Assembly (NCBI RefSeq): GCF_003666245.1
Contig: NZ_MJLZ01000024.1
Span: 1-63,918, forward strand
DNA length: 63,918 bases
Direction of reading: 5' to 3'
Source: Brenneria alni
GTDB lineage: Bacteria; Pseudomonadota; Gammaproteobacteria; Enterobacterales; Enterobacteriaceae
This document shows positions 36,312 through 48,373 of this stretch, piece by piece; position 1 is the first letter of the stretch; each line of letters opens with the position of its first letter. The notes under the pieces are model-generated. The model was not told where the DNA came from. It made no database searches and saw only the letters and a list, made by a program, of their open reading frames with translations. The translations under genes and the position numbers were made by a program.

Positions 36312-37504
36312 AAGCCGCGCCTGTGCCGACCGGCCTTTGGGCCGCCGCCTGGGTGGTGACGGCCGTGTTCATGCTGTCCAACTCGCCAACGCCGCTGTAT
36401 GTGCATTGGCAGCAGCAGCTTGGGTTCTCATCGGGTATGCTGACAGTCATCTTCGCGCTCTACATTGCAGGTTTGCTGGGAACGCTGCTGATCGCCGGCC
36501 AGCTATCCGATCGCTACGGACGCAAGTTCGTCCTTATCCCAGGGCTGTTCGCGGCCCTGGTGGCGTGTCTGCTGTTCGCCTCAGCCACCTCGATCACGAT
36601 GCTGGCGATAGGCCGGTTTCTGGCTGGTATCGCTGTGGGCGTGATCGTATCAGTGGGCATGGCTGCGGTGGTCGATGTGGGCGGCTCCGAACACAAGCGA
36701 CTGGCGGCGCTTCTGGCTTCGGTGGCGATGGTGCTGGGCGCTGGGCTAGGGCCTTTGCTGGCGGGGGGGCTTGCACAAAGTCTGGCGCAGCCGGTGATGC
36801 CTATCTTCTGCATCGAGGCACTGGTACTGTTCAGCGCGCTGGGCATCGTGTGGTGGTTGCCGCTGCGTCGTCCGATCGCGTCCGGCTCCGTCCGGCTGCG
36901 CCTGCCCACAGTGCCGCAGGCCAACCGCCGACAGGTCGCCTGCGGCATTGCCACTTTTGGCCCCGGCATCAGCGCCACGTCTTTCGTATTGGCGCTGGGG
37001 CCTTCGCTGCTGTCACATTTGCTCGACGTGCGCAGCCCACTGCTGGCCGGTGGAATGGCATGTGCGATGTTCCTCACCGCCACCGGCGTGCAGTTCGCGG
37101 TGCGCCGATGGCCGATAGCGCACATCTTTGCCGCCAGCACGGCGGCGACGGTACTGTCGATGGTTGGGTTGGTGTTGGCCATCCATGCCTCGCTGGCGCT
37201 GGTGTTGGTTGTGTCCGCACTGCTCGCGGGCGCTGGGCAAGGGCTGGGGCAACTGGGCGGCTTGACGCTGATCGGCCTGCATGTCCCGGACAGCCATCGT
37301 GCGCAAGCCAACGCAGTCCTCAACATTGGTGGCTACATACCGGCTGGCATACTGCCGGTGGCGACGGGCTATCTGATGGATGCGGTGGGATTGGCGTCGG
37401 GGGCCACTCTGTTCGCGCTGGTGCTTACGTTCACTGCACTTGTCGGCGGCGCCTGGGCCATGCGGCAAGCAAGAGACCGAACCTGGGGTAGGAACGCTCA
37501 GTAG
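36308..37504 (+). CDS. MFS family drug/metabolite exporter (DHA1-like, 12 TM)
   Basis: 398 aa, about twelve hydrophobic helices. The A motif between helices 2 and 3 reads G-Q-L-S-D-R-Y-G-R-K. R in the fourth helix (I-G-R-F-L-A-G) and G-P in helix 5 (L-G-A-G-L-G-P-L) mark an antiporter of the drug:H+ class. It is transcribed divergently from the ArsR gene behind the shared operator, so it probably exports the compound that inactivates that repressor. GC-rich, consistent with transfer. The substrate is unknown. Confidence 0.88.
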   Translation: MKAAPVPTGLWAAAWVVTAVFMLSNSPTPLYVHWQQQLGFSSGMLTVIFALYIAGLLGTLLIAGQLSDRYGRKFVLIPGLFAALVACLLFASATSITMLAIGRFLAGIAVGVIVSVGMAAVVDVGGSEHKRLAALLASVAMVLGAGLGPLLAGGLAQSLAQPVMPIFCIEALVLFSALGIVWWLPLRRPIASGSVRLRLPTVPQANRRQVACGIATFGPGISATSFVLALGPSLLSHLLDVRSPLLAGGMACAMFLTATGVQFAVRRWPIAHIFAASTAATVLSMVGLVLAIHASLALVLVVSALLAGAGQGLGQLGGLTLIGLHVPDSHRAQANAVLNIGGYIPAGILPVATGYLMDAVGLASGATLFALVLTFTALVGGAWAMRQARDRTWGRNAQ

Positions 37505-37580
37505 ACCATGTTTTTGGCAAGCCATTGATTTAAAAAGGCCTGCTCAGTCCATTGAGCGCTCCTGAGATCTGAAAAAACCG

Positions 37581-38672
37581 TTAGACGTTGAACAGGAAGT
37601 TCATTACATCACCATCTTTTACGATGTAATCTTTGCCTTCCGAACGCATTTTGCCGGCTTCTTTAGCCCCTTGTTCGCCTTTGTAGGTGATGAAGTCTTC
37701 ATAAGCAATGGTTTGTGCGCGAATAAAGCCTTTTTCAAAGTCGGTGTGGATCTTACCTGCGGCCTGCGGGGCCGTCGCGCCGACAGGGATGGTCCAGGCG
37801 CGGACTTCTTTCACCCCGGCGGTGAAGTAAGTTTGCAGATTCAGTAATTCATAACCGGCACGGATAACACGGTTCAGACCTGGTTCAGTCAGCCCCAACT
37901 CAGCCATAAACTCGTCGCGCTCTTCATCATCCAGTTCGGCAATATCGGATTCAACCGCAGCGCACACCGGCACGACAACCGAACCTTCAGCGGCGGCAAT
38001 TGCCCGAACCTGATCGAGATACGGGTTATTTTCAAAACCGTCTTCGTTAACGTTGGCAATGTACATGGTTGGTTTCAGCGTCAGAAAGCTCAGGTAGCGA
38101 ATAGCCGCTTTATCTTCCGCGCTCAGATCCAATGAACGCAGCATACCCGCATTCTCAAGCTGCGGCAGACACTTCTCTAACGCTGCCAGTTCGGCTTTTG
38201 CATCTTTATCGCCGCCTTTGGCTTTTTTCTGTACGCGATGAATAGCCCGCTCACAGGTATCCAGATCGGACAGCGCCAGTTCTGTGTTGATAACATCAAT
38301 ATCGTCAGCCGGATTAACTTTACCCGAAACATGGATAATGTTGTCGTTTTCAAAGCAACGCACTACGTGCCCAATAGCTTCCGTTTCGCGGATGTTGGTC
38401 AGAAACTGGTTACCCAGGCCTTCGCCTTTGGATGCGCCCTTCACCAGCCCGGCGATATCAACGAATTCCATGGTCGTGGGGAGGATACGCTGCGGCTTGA
38501 CAATCTCGGCCAGTTTATCCAGACGCGGATCCGGCATTGGCACCACACCGGTATTCGGTTCGATGGTACAAAACGGGAAGTTGGCCGCTTCGATACCGGC
38601 TTTGGTCAATGCATTGAACAGAGTGGATTTACCGACGTTTGGCAGCCCGACGATACCGCATTTGAATCCCAT
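37581..38672 (-). CDS. ychF: Ribosome-binding ATPase/GTPase YchF (OLA1 family)
   Basis: 363 aa. P-loop [12 protein letters not shown] is at residues 8-19; G3 is D-I-A-G-L-V. A central coiled coil and a C-terminal TGS domain ending in [10 protein letters not shown] follow. It has ATPase activity and binds ribosomes, acting in stress responses. Core gene next to pth, as in E. coli. Confidence 0.97.
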   Translation of the reverse strand: MGFKCGIVGLPNVGKSTLFNALTKAGIEAANFPFCTIEPNTGVVPMPDPRLDKLAEIVKPQRILPTTMEFVDIAGLVKGASKGEGLGNQFLTNIRETEAIGHVVRCFENDNIIHVSGKVNPADDIDVINTELALSDLDTCERAIHRVQKKAKGGDKDAKAELAALEKCLPQLENAGMLRSLDLSAEDKAAIRYLSFLTLKPTMYIANVNEDGFENNPYLDQVRAIAAAEGSVVVPVCAAVESDIAELDDEERDEFMAELGLTEPGLNRVIRAGYELLNLQTYFTAGVKEVRAWTIPVGATAPQAAGKIHTDFEKGFIRAQTIAYEDFITYKGEQGAKEAGKMRSEGKDYIVKDGDVMNFLFNV

Positions 38673-38802
38673 GTTTATATCACCTTAAATGACTTATTAA
38701 TCAGGAAATTACTATCATTTTCCTGTCAGAATGAAAATATTCCGGCTGATTATACACGGAATGACGATTTATCTCGATCCGCCATCCGCATCAGACGGTG
38801 AA

Positions 38803-39390
38803 TTATGCCGTTTTGAACGCGTGTAAGCGGTTCATGGCCTTCACCATGTCTTCTTTCAGCAGAATTTCGGTACAACGAATGGCTTCATCAATAGCGTCAT
38901 CGATAAGCGTTTGCTCACTGGCTGGCGGTTTCCCCAGCACAAAGCCGGTGACTTTGTTTTTGTCTCCCGGATGCCCGATACCAATGCGTAAACGATGGAA
39001 GTTGGAGTTATTTCCCAGTTTACTGATGATGTCCTTCAATCCATTATGCCCACCGTGTCCACCGCCTGATTTGAGTTTGGCAATGCCCGGCAATAAATCC
39101 AGTTCATCATGTGCAACCAGGATTTCATCCGGTTGGATACGGTAAAATGTGGTCATGGCCGCTACGGCTTTGCCGCTCAGGTTCATAAAGGTAGTGGGAA
39201 CCAATAACCGGATATCCTGTCCGGCCAGATTCAGGCGTGAGGTATAACCAAAAAATTTGTTTTCTTCTTTTAGCGGTGAGCGGTGAGCGTCAGCCAGACG
39301 GTCAACATACCAGGCGCCCGCATTATGACGAGTGGCGGCATATTCAGCGCCAGGGTTAGCCAAGCCAACAATTAACTTAATGCTACTCAC
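38803..39390 (-). CDS. pth: Peptidyl-tRNA hydrolase
   Basis: 195 aa, standard length. [19 protein letters not shown] holds the catalytic histidine (about residue 21), and H-D-E-L-D and G-H-N-G-L-K-D are the other active-site segments. It releases peptides from peptidyl-tRNA to recycle tRNA. Same order pth-ychF as in E. coli, 130 bases apart. Confidence 0.97.
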   Translation of the reverse strand: MSSIKLIVGLANPGAEYAATRHNAGAWYVDRLADAHRSPLKEENKFFGYTSRLNLAGQDIRLLVPTTFMNLSGKAVAAMTTFYRIQPDEILVAHDELDLLPGIAKLKSGGGHGGHNGLKDIISKLGNNSNFHRLRIGIGHPGDKNKVTGFVLGKPPASEQTLIDDAIDEAIRCTEILLKEDMVKAMNRLHAFKTA

Positions 39391-39709
39391 GATAATATTC
39401 CAGATTACGCGCTGTATCGATGTCGCACCGAAACAACGCAGCGTGATTAAATAAGCGATAGAAGTGCGCTAGTTTACACATAGGGCAGGTTGATCGCCAA
39501 ATATCAGCATGACGATCTGCAATAGCGAATAATTAATACCGGTTAGTTATTATTCAATCATTTGTGTATTTATTTGTTTAAACGTAAAAAAATATTACAT
39601 TTTGCTCTATTATCTGTGATCACTCACGCAATCATCCGACCAGTATTGTCTATAATTACATCAACACAAAGGAGTCCCATTCATCCACAGAGTTTTCTGG
39701 AGGTAACAG
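39391..39709. other. Intergenic region between divergent pth and ychH
   Basis: AT-rich, no gene seen. A plus-strand -10-like TATAAT (in GTCTATAATTACATC near 39650) fits the ychH promoter, with TGGAGG just before the ychH start. TGTGATCACTCACG near 39616 resembles half a CRP site, but its spacing is wrong. Confidence 0.4.
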
Positions 39710-39979
39710 GTGAAACGTAAAAGTGCAGCCAAATTGGGTAATTTTTTGATGGGTATTGGTATGTTTTTGATGATTGGTGGGGTGGGTTATTCAATCATCA
39801 GCCAGTTCCCAGAACTGAATCTGCCGCAATTTATGTCCTATGTTGATTTGGTGGCTATTTTCGCTGGCGCTATTTCCTGGCTGGCTGGTGCACGTATAAG
39901 TGGCCGTGAAAAAGTGGCCGATCGTTACTGGTGGGTAAAACATTTTGATAAGCGTTGTCAGCGTCAGCGCCATTCATAA
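39710..39979 (+). CDS. ychH: YchH family inner-membrane stress protein
   Basis: 89 aa with two hydrophobic helices (about residues 12-32 and 43-62) and a basic C-terminus (K-R-C-Q-R-Q-R-H). The M-K-R-K-S/N-A-x-x-L-G-N start is that of E. coli YchH, which lies at the same place between pth and prs. Small stress-induced membrane protein; molecular role unknown. A hairpin follows the stop. Confidence 0.92.
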   Translation: MKRKSAAKLGNFLMGIGMFLMIGGVGYSIISQFPELNLPQFMSYVDLVAIFAGAISWLAGARISGREKVADRYWWVKHFDKRCQRQRHS

Positions 39980-40064
39980 TTCAAGATATCTGGACTGAAT
40001 TTTAAAATCCGCTGTAGCCGTAGTAGCTATGGCGGGTTTTTATCAACTTGCTTTTTATTTATGC

Positions 40065-40095
40065 AATAAAGCCACCTTTTACAGGTGGCTTTATT
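40065..40095. terminator. Bidirectional terminator between ychH and prs
   Basis: A perfect 13-bp stem (40065-40077 with 40083-40095) with a 5-base loop between the convergent genes. A second, imperfect hairpin with a GGGTTTTTAT tail at about 40010-40042 serves ychH. Confidence 0.7.
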
Positions 40096-40132
40096 CATCT
40101 ATCGTCGGCAACCAAATACGGGTTAAAAACGA

Positions 40133-41122
<990 letters not shown>

Positions 41123-41228
41123 CTATGATATCCGGGAGCGGGGCGCAACAACAGGCACAATATGCATACGGGTGTATGAATTAAGTTTGATAAAACACGG
41201 CCGAAAGCAGGCAGTTGGCTATCAAAAC

Positions 41229-42101
41229 TTAAAATTGCCCGGAAAGTGAGCGTTGCAGCGGAGAGACATTAACACCTCGCGCCACAAAACCATTTAACCA
41301 TTCCGGGGCCTGGTCAAGCACCTGACGGGCTTTGGGCTCGGTGTCAAACTCAGCAAACACACAAGCACCGGTTCCGGTCAGGCGCGCCGGGGCGTATTCT
41401 AGCAGCCATGAAAGTAGCTGTTCAACCTCACGAAAACGTTTTCTTGCGATACTCTCACAATCATTGACAAAGGTCTGTTTTAATAACGATTCTAAAGAGC
41501 GGACTGGAGAATTCCGTTTTAACTGGGGATCGCCAAAAATCAGCGGGGTGGGAATGCTGATCCCAGGGTGAGCCACCAGATACCATTTCTCTGCTGGAGA
41601 GGCGGGAGTCAGCTTCTCACCCACTCCTTCAGCAAACGCGGCATGTCCATGAATAAATACCGGAACATCGGCGCCAAGATGCAGGCCGAGGGCAGCCAGC
41701 ACATCCGTATCCAGATTGCACTGCCACAGATGATTAAGCGCAACCAGCACCGTGGCCGCATTGGATGAACCTCCGCCCAGTCCCCCCCCCATCGGCAGAC
41801 GTTTATCAATGCGGATATCTGCACCAAAGATATCGGGGCGTATATCATGGTTTACGCAATACTGCTGTAACAACCGTGCGGCACGAATAATCAGATTCTG
41901 TTGGTTATCAACGCCGTCTATCGGTGTGAGCAGGTGAATGTTGTCGTCCCGACGGGGAACGATTGTCAGCGTGTCGCCGTAGTCCAAAAACTGAAACAAT
42001 GTTTGCAGCAGGTGATAACCATCAGCACGACGCCCCGTAATATAAAGAAATAAATTCAGTTTGGCGGGAGAGGGCCATTTTTCAATAAAGTTGGGCAGCA
42101 T
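41229..42101 (-). CDS. ispE: 4-diphosphocytidyl-2-C-methyl-D-erythritol kinase
   Basis: 290 aa, GHMP kinase fold. [13 protein letters not shown] at the N-terminus holds the catalytic lysine, and [14 protein letters not shown] is the GHMP ATP loop. It phosphorylates CDP-ME in the MEP isoprenoid pathway. Starts 3 bases after the lolB stop. Confidence 0.97.
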   Translation of the reverse strand: MLPNFIEKWPSPAKLNLFLYITGRRADGYHLLQTLFQFLDYGDTLTIVPRRDDNIHLLTPIDGVDNQQNLIIRAARLLQQYCVNHDIRPDIFGADIRIDKRLPMGGGLGGGSSNAATVLVALNHLWQCNLDTDVLAALGLHLGADVPVFIHGHAAFAEGVGEKLTPASPAEKWYLVAHPGISIPTPLIFGDPQLKRNSPVRSLESLLKQTFVNDCESIARKRFREVEQLLSWLLEYAPARLTGTGACVFAEFDTEPKARQVLDQAPEWLNGFVARGVNVSPLQRSLSGQF

Positions 42102-42104
42102 GGG

Positions 42105-42728
42105 TTATTTTACCGTCCAGTTATCCATCTTTAACTTAATACGCTGTTCGCCCTGCGTAAGTTCAAGGTTCTCTGGTAATGGCGGATTAACCTTCCGGTT
42201 GTAACTTTGATAGCTTACGGTCCAGTTTTGGTTACCCTGACGATAGGTTAATTTATTAAGCAAATACTGATCGTCGAGGGAGAAATCGTCCGCTTCTCCC
42301 GGCAAGCCCAGAATCCACTGGCGCAGATTATTCAGCGGGATCGCCATACCCGTCAGTTGTTGCACCATATATTCGGCATCTTTGCCAACATAGCGCTTAC
42401 CCTGATTGTCAGTAATCTGTACGCTGTCTGGCTGTACATTCAGTTCCAGCTCGGTGCTGCCAAGCGGGTTGGTCAGCAACAGACGATAACGCTGCGATGA
42501 TGACTCCTGCCAGAAAAAACGGGCATATAGTTTTTTGCTATCAGAGATATAGGCAAAGGAACCGCGTGTCTGATATTGGCTCAATTGTTGTACACTTTGC
42601 TGGTGCCGTTGCCACTCTGGCGATGTCGGACTTTTGCCCGGAGAAGGGGGCTGGTGAAGGCTACAGGCAACCAGCAGAAGACTGGCTAACGGCAGGAGCC
42701 GCAGGCAACGGGCGGTATTTAGTGGCAT
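42105..42728 (-). CDS. lolB: Outer-membrane lipoprotein insertase LolB
   Basis: 207 aa lipoprotein. Signal peptide with lipobox L-L-V-A-C at Cys22, then an 11-strand half-barrel. It receives lipoproteins from LolA and inserts them in the outer membrane. Divergent from hemA and upstream of ispE, the standard enterobacterial order. Confidence 0.95.
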   Translation of the reverse strand: MPLNTARCLRLLPLASLLLVACSLHQPPSPGKSPTSPEWQRHQQSVQQLSQYQTRGSFAYISDSKKLYARFFWQESSSQRYRLLLTNPLGSTELELNVQPDSVQITDNQGKRYVGKDAEYMVQQLTGMAIPLNNLRQWILGLPGEADDFSLDDQYLLNKLTYRQGNQNWTVSYQSYNRKVNPPLPENLELTQGEQRIKLKMDNWTVK

Positions 42729-42941
42729 GTCGCTCAGTTCCTATAAATCAGATTTAGTATCACAGTATGGTCACGCTAACGGGCTTGCTGTTCAGCGTCA
42801 ACGTTTGTCGTTTTTCACTGTAGAGTATATACCTCGGATGGAGAGCAACGTGCGCTGTCGCTTTTCTTGCTTCCCGGCATCAAGTAGAATGCGATTCAGT
42901 CGAAACCCATACTAATATCGGTATTACTCAAGAATTGTTCA

Positions 42942-44198
42942 ATGACCCTGCTCGCGCTTGGTATTAATCACAAAACTGCGCCTGTCTCTTTGCGGGAACG
43001 CGTTGCTTTCTCGCCGGATGCGCTGGGGCAGGCCCTGAATAGCCTGCTGCAACAACCTATGGTGCAAGGCGGCGTGCTGCTGTCTACATGTAACCGTACT
43101 GAACTGTACCTTAGTGTTGAAGAACAGGGAATCCAGCGTGAGCAACTGATTGAGTGGTTGTGTCAATACCATCAGCTGAATCCTGATGATGTCAGCAACA
43201 GTCTGTACTGGCATCAGGGCAATGCTGCGGTCAGCCATTTGATGCGGGTTGCCAGCGGTCTGGATTCACTGGTATTGGGTGAACCTCAGATTCTGGGACA
43301 GGTGAAAAAAGCGTTTGCAGAATCACAGCGCGGACGTTCCCTGTCTGGTGAGCTGGAGCGGTTATTCCAAAAATCATTTACTGTGGCCAAGCGGGTGCGT
43401 ACCGAAACGGACATCGGCGCCAGTGCGGTTTCTGTGGCGTTTGCCGCCTGTACGCTGGCGCGCCAGATTTTTGAGTCCCTTGCCGACGTTAATGTATTAT
43501 TGGTTGGCGCCGGGGAGACCATCGAATTGGTTGCCCGTCACCTTCGCGAGCATCAGGTGCATCGCATGGTGATTGCGAACCGCACCCACGAACGTGCTCA
43601 GGCCCTGGCGACAGAGGTGGGGGCTGAGGTAATTACGCTGTCTGAACTGGATGAACAGCTTGTTCATGCTGATATCGTGATAAGCTCAACCGCCAGCACA
43701 TTACCGATTATTGGAAAAGGAATGATGGAAAGAACGCTGAAAGCAAGACGCAATCAGCCAATGTTGATGGTGGATATTGCCGTCCCGCGTGATATTGAAC
43801 CGGAAGTCGGCAAATTGCCTAACGTCTATCTCTACAGCGTTGATGATTTACACGCCATCATTCAGCACAATCTTGCTCAACGTAAAGCCGCCGCCATTCA
43901 GGCAGAGTCGATCGTTCAGCAGGAAAGCTCTGACTTTATGGCCTGGATGCGAGCGCAATCTGCGGTCGAAACCATTCGTGATTACCGGGCTCAGGCAGAT
44001 GAACTGCGTGCGGAAATGACGGCCAGGGCACTTGCGGCCATCCAGCAGGGGAATGATGTTGAAGCGGTCATTCAGGAGTTGACGCACCGCTTAACCAATC
44101 GTTTGATCCATGCTCCTACCAAATCTCTTCAACAGGCCGCTCGCGACGGCGATCTTGATCGTTTACAAATTTTACGTGACAGCCTTGGGCTGGACTAG
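42942..44198 (+). CDS. hemA: Glutamyl-tRNA reductase
   Basis: 418 aa. Catalytic cysteine in [11 protein letters not shown] (Cys50) and the NADPH fold L-V-G-A-G-E-T are seen. The N-terminal [12 protein letters not shown] lacks added lysines, so it should be subject to haem-dependent proteolysis as in enterics. First committed step of haem synthesis. prfA follows after 34 bases. Confidence 0.97.
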   Translation: MTLLALGINHKTAPVSLRERVAFSPDALGQALNSLLQQPMVQGGVLLSTCNRTELYLSVEEQGIQREQLIEWLCQYHQLNPDDVSNSLYWHQGNAAVSHLMRVASGLDSLVLGEPQILGQVKKAFAESQRGRSLSGELERLFQKSFTVAKRVRTETDIGASAVSVAFAACTLARQIFESLADVNVLLVGAGETIELVARHLREHQVHRMVIANRTHERAQALATEVGAEVITLSELDEQLVHADIVISSTASTLPIIGKGMMERTLKARRNQPMLMVDIAVPRDIEPEVGKLPNVYLYSVDDLHAIIQHNLAQRKAAAIQAESIVQQESSDFMAWMRAQSAVETIRDYRAQADELRAEMTARALAAIQQGNDVEAVIQELTHRLTNRLIHAPTKSLQQAARDGDLDRLQILRDSLGLD

Positions 44199-44232
44199 CA
44201 TTCATCTCTATTAACAGGATTTAACAGCCCGC

Positions 44233-45315
44233 ATGAAGCCTTCTATTGTTGCTAAACTGGAAGCGTTACAAGAACGCCATGAGGAAGTTCAGGCGTTACT
44301 CGGTGAGCAGAGCGTGGTCGCTGATATGGACCGCTTTCGTGCGTTGTCCCGCGAATACGCGCAGCTCACTGATATTACTCGCTGTTTCCAACAATGGCAG
44401 CAGATACAGGAAGACATACAAACCGCAGAAATGATGCTGGATGATGCGGAAATGCGCGAAATGGCTCAGGAAGAGTTAAAACAGGCAAAAATCGCCAGTG
44501 AAGAGCGGGAGCAGCAACTTCAGGTACTTCTGTTGCCGAAAGATCCCGATGATGAACGTGGTTGTTTCCTTGAGGTACGGGCCGGTACTGGCGGGGATGA
44601 GGCCGCTATTTTTGCCGGCGATCTTTTCCGCATGTACAGCCGATACGCCGAAACCCGCCGTTGGCGGGTTGAAATCATGAGCGCCAGCGAGGGTGAGCAT
44701 GGCGGCTATAAAGAAGTGATTGCAAAAGTTTCCGGTGATGGCGTCTACGGCCAGCTCAAATTTGAGTCCGGCGGCCACCGTGTACAGCGTGTTCCCGCGA
44801 CCGAATCGCAGGGGCGTATTCACACCTCGGCGTGCACCGTGGCGGTCATGCCGAAAATACCGGAAGCCGAACTGCCAGAGATCAGCCCAGCCGACCTGCG
44901 TATCGATACGTTCCGTTCATCGGGCGCCGGTGGACAGCATGTTAACACCACCGATTCCGCTATCCGTATTACTCACTTGCCGACAGGTATTGTGGTTGAA
45001 TGTCAGGATGAACGCTCCCAACACAAGAACAAGGCGAAGGCATTGTCGGTGCTGGGGGCAAGAATCCGTGCGGCGGAAATGCACAAGCGCCAGCAGGAAG
45101 AAGCCTCTACCCGCCGGAACCTGCTCGGTAGCGGCGATCGCTCGGATCGTATTCGTACCTATAACTTCCCACAGGGAAGGGTGACCGATCACCGCATTAA
45201 CCTCACGCTCTACCGTCTGGATGAGGCAATGGAAGGTAAACTGGATATGCTGATTCAACCTGTGGTTCAGGAATATCAGGCTGACCAGCTTGCTGCGCTT
45301 TCCGAGCAAGAGTAA
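44233..45315 (+). CDS. prfA: Peptide chain release factor 1
   Basis: 360 aa. The stop-codon-recognition tripeptide P-A-T sits in V-P-A-T-E-S-Q-G, and the peptidyl-transferase GGQ loop in [10 protein letters not shown]. Terminates at UAA/UAG. Its stop overlaps by one base with the prmC start; PrmC methylates the GGQ glutamine. Confidence 0.98.
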   Translation: MKPSIVAKLEALQERHEEVQALLGEQSVVADMDRFRALSREYAQLTDITRCFQQWQQIQEDIQTAEMMLDDAEMREMAQEELKQAKIASEEREQQLQVLLLPKDPDDERGCFLEVRAGTGGDEAAIFAGDLFRMYSRYAETRRWRVEIMSASEGEHGGYKEVIAKVSGDGVYGQLKFESGGHRVQRVPATESQGRIHTSACTVAVMPKIPEAELPEISPADLRIDTFRSSGAGGQHVNTTDSAIRITHLPTGIVVECQDERSQHKNKAKALSVLGARIRAAEMHKRQQEEASTRRNLLGSGDRSDRIRTYNFPQGRVTDHRINLTLYRLDEAMEGKLDMLIQPVVQEYQADQLAALSEQE

Positions 45316-46160
45316 TGAACTACCAAACATGGTTGACATCGGCCATTGAACGCCTGGCGACGGGGGGAAATCCGAAGCGGGATGCGGAAGTATTACTGAG
45401 CTTCGTCACCGGCAAAGGGCGAACATTTTTGCTGGCGTTCGGTGAAACCCTCCTGACAGACGCCGAACAACAGCAATTGGATGAATTACTGATACGGCGA
45501 ATTAATGGCGAACCCATCGCCTATCTGACAGGGGAACGCGAGTTTTGGTCGCTGTCTCTTTCGGTATCGCCTGCCACGCTGATCCCACGTCCTGATACTG
45601 AGTGTCTGGTTGAACAGGCGTTGCAACGCCTGCCATCCAGGCCGTCTTCTATACTGGATTTAGGCACCGGCACGGGAGCGATTGCGCTGGCGCTTGCCAG
45701 TGAGCGCCCGGATTGTCGGGTGACAGGCGTGGATATCCAGCCGGACGCTGTCGATCTGGCGATACATAATGCCGATCAACTGAGCATTACCAATGCCCGT
45801 TTTTTATTGAGTGACTGGTTTTCATCACTGTCGCAAGAACGTTTCGCGCTTATCGTCAGTAACCCGCCTTATATTGACGCCGATGATGTGCATCTGTCCC
45901 AGGGGGATGTTCGTTTTGAGCCAGCCAGTGCATTAGTGGCCGCCGAGGAAGGATTGGCAGACCTGCGTTTTATTATTGAAAACGCTGTCGGTCATTTACT
46001 GCCTGACGGCTGGTTATTGCTGGAACATGGGTGGCAACAGGGTGCGGCAGTGCGTGAACTGCTGCGTGACAGAGGGTTTGAACGGATAGAAACCTGTCAG
46101 GATTATGGAAGCAACGATCGCGTTTCGTTGGGGCAATGGCCAAAAGCGCTAGATAAATGA
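45315..46160 (+). CDS. prmC: Release-factor glutamine methyltransferase PrmC
   Basis: 281 aa. SAM-binding D-L-G-T-G-T-G-A-I-A-L-A-L-A and the catalytic N-P-P-Y (in S-N-P-P-Y-I-D) are both present. The N-terminal helical domain recognises release factors. TAATG overlap with prfA. Confidence 0.97.
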   Translation: MNYQTWLTSAIERLATGGNPKRDAEVLLSFVTGKGRTFLLAFGETLLTDAEQQQLDELLIRRINGEPIAYLTGEREFWSLSLSVSPATLIPRPDTECLVEQALQRLPSRPSSILDLGTGTGAIALALASERPDCRVTGVDIQPDAVDLAIHNADQLSITNARFLLSDWFSSLSQERFALIVSNPPYIDADDVHLSQGDVRFEPASALVAAEEGLADLRFIIENAVGHLLPDGWLLLEHGWQQGAAVRELLRDRGFERIETCQDYGSNDRVSLGQWPKALDK

Positions 46161-46180
46161 TTATTCAGGAGGAAACTCGA

Positions 46181-46573
46181 GTGGCACTCTTTTTGGGATT
46201 TGCCTATCTGCATATGGCGACCATCGGCGCCAGCATTTTTTTGTTTGTTTTGCGATTTTTCTGGTTATGCCGACAATCCCCCATGTTACGGCAACGTTGG
46301 GTTAAGATACTGCCGCATATAAATGACACCTTATTATTACTCAGCGGTGTCGGTTTGATCTTCCTTAACCACGTCTATCCGTTTACCGCAGAGCAAAGCT
46401 GGCTGACGGAAAAACTGTTTGGCGTTATTATTTATATCCTCCTTGGCTCAATTGCCCTGGGGAAACGTCAACGCAGCCAGAATGTGCGATGGCTGGCATT
46501 TATACTTGCCTTAGTATGTTTTTATCTGGTTATGCAGATCTCGCTTACTAAGTTACCGCTGCTGATGGAATAA
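46181..46573 (+). CDS. sirB2: SirB2 family membrane protein
   Basis: 130 aa from GTG 46181, chosen because AGGAGG lies right before it and the length then equals E. coli SirB2 (YchQ). The ATG at 46157, overlapping prmC, would add eight polar residues. Four hydrophobic helices and the H-I-N-D-T-L-L-L-L-S-G segment are typical. Function poorly known; originally linked to Salmonella invasion regulation. Confidence 0.9.
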   Translation: MALFLGFAYLHMATIGASIFLFVLRFFWLCRQSPMLRQRWVKILPHINDTLLLLSGVGLIFLNHVYPFTAEQSWLTEKLFGVIIYILLGSIALGKRQRSQNVRWLAFILALVCFYLVMQISLTKLPLLME

Positions 46574-46575
46574 CT

Positions 46576-47385
46576 ATGAGTTCTATTGCTGATTTTGAAT
46601 TCAATCGTTCACTGTTAAGTGAAGGTATCGTATTAGTTTCACTGGCTATTCGCCGTGACTTTCCCGCCCAGGATGTGCGGAAAAATCTGCAACAGTTAGT
46701 TGACGATGCCCGTGCGGTTATCGCCGATGATCTTGAACAGGATCTGCAACTTGAGAAACTCATTGAGCTTTTCTTTCACACCTGGGGTTTTGGCGGGGCC
46801 AGCGGCGTTTATCGGCTTACTGATGTTTTGTGGCTGGATAAAGTGCTGGAGTCCCGGCAGGGGATGCCTGTTTCTCTTGGCATTATTTTCCTGCATATCG
46901 CCCATGAGCTTGGGCTTCCACTGATGCCGGTCATTTTCCCGACCCAATTAATTTTACGCGCTGACTGGCTGGATGAAGAAATGTGGTTGATCAATCCATT
47001 AAATGGCGACACCTTGAGTGAACATGTACTGGAAGTGTGGCTTAAAGGCAATATTGGCCCTTCATCACAGTTGATGGATGAAGACCTTGATGAAGCTGAG
47101 AATGTGCTGATTGTACGTAAAATGCTGGATACGTTGAAAGTCGCCCTGATGGAAGAAAAGCAGATGGAGCTGGCCTTGAGAGCCAGTGAAGCGGTGTTGC
47201 AGTTTGATCCTGAGGACCCGTATGAAATCCGCGATCGCGGTCTGATTTATGCTCAGTTGGACTGTGACCATATCGCGCTGTCCGATCTTAGCTATTTTGT
47301 TGAGCAATGCCCGGAAGATCCGGTGAGTGAAATGATCAAAGTCCAGATTCACTCAATAGAGCAAAAACACATCATTTTGCATTAA
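46576..47385 (+). CDS. sirB1: SirB1 family protein (transglutaminase-like/TPR)
   Basis: 269 aa. N-terminal transglutaminase-like domain, with G-M-P-V-S-L-G-I-I-F and the A-H-E-L-G-L-P segment, then TPR-like helices near the C-terminus (L-A-L-R-A-S-E-A-V-L-Q-F-D-P-E-D-P). Known as YchA in E. coli. Two bases after sirB2, same operon as prfA-kdsA. Confidence 0.93.
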   Translation: MSSIADFEFNRSLLSEGIVLVSLAIRRDFPAQDVRKNLQQLVDDARAVIADDLEQDLQLEKLIELFFHTWGFGGASGVYRLTDVLWLDKVLESRQGMPVSLGIIFLHIAHELGLPLMPVIFPTQLILRADWLDEEMWLINPLNGDTLSEHVLEVWLKGNIGPSSQLMDEDLDEAENVLIVRKMLDTLKVALMEEKQMELALRASEAVLQFDPEDPYEIRDRGLIYAQLDCDHIALSDLSYFVEQCPEDPVSEMIKVQIHSIEQKHIILH

Positions 47386-47426
47386 TGCATCTTTAATTTT
47401 TTTAACGTTGATTTATCCGACATTAA

Positions 47427-48290
<864 letters not shown>

Positions 48291-48330
48291 GCGATAAATA
48301 CCAGGCGGATATCAGTTTATCATCGCTGTA

Positions 48331-48357
48331 AAAAAACCCGCATATCGCGGGTTTTTT
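48331..48357. terminator. Terminator between kdsA and ydgH
   Basis: 11-bp stem (48331-48341 with 48347-48357), an A6/T6-flanked GC hairpin with a 5-base loop. Works for both converging genes. Confidence 0.85.
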
Positions 48358-48373
48358 GTCTTTATCGTTACCG

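Noticed and set aside
36181-37491. A 436-codon open frame overlapping the MFS gene in another frame
   Set aside because: Composition is Arg/Gly/Ala-rich with no family pattern; it is a GC-driven shadow of the real 398-aa transporter.
39610-39632. Possible CRP site upstream of ychH
   Set aside because: The TGTGA and TCAC halves are too close together for a CRP dimer.
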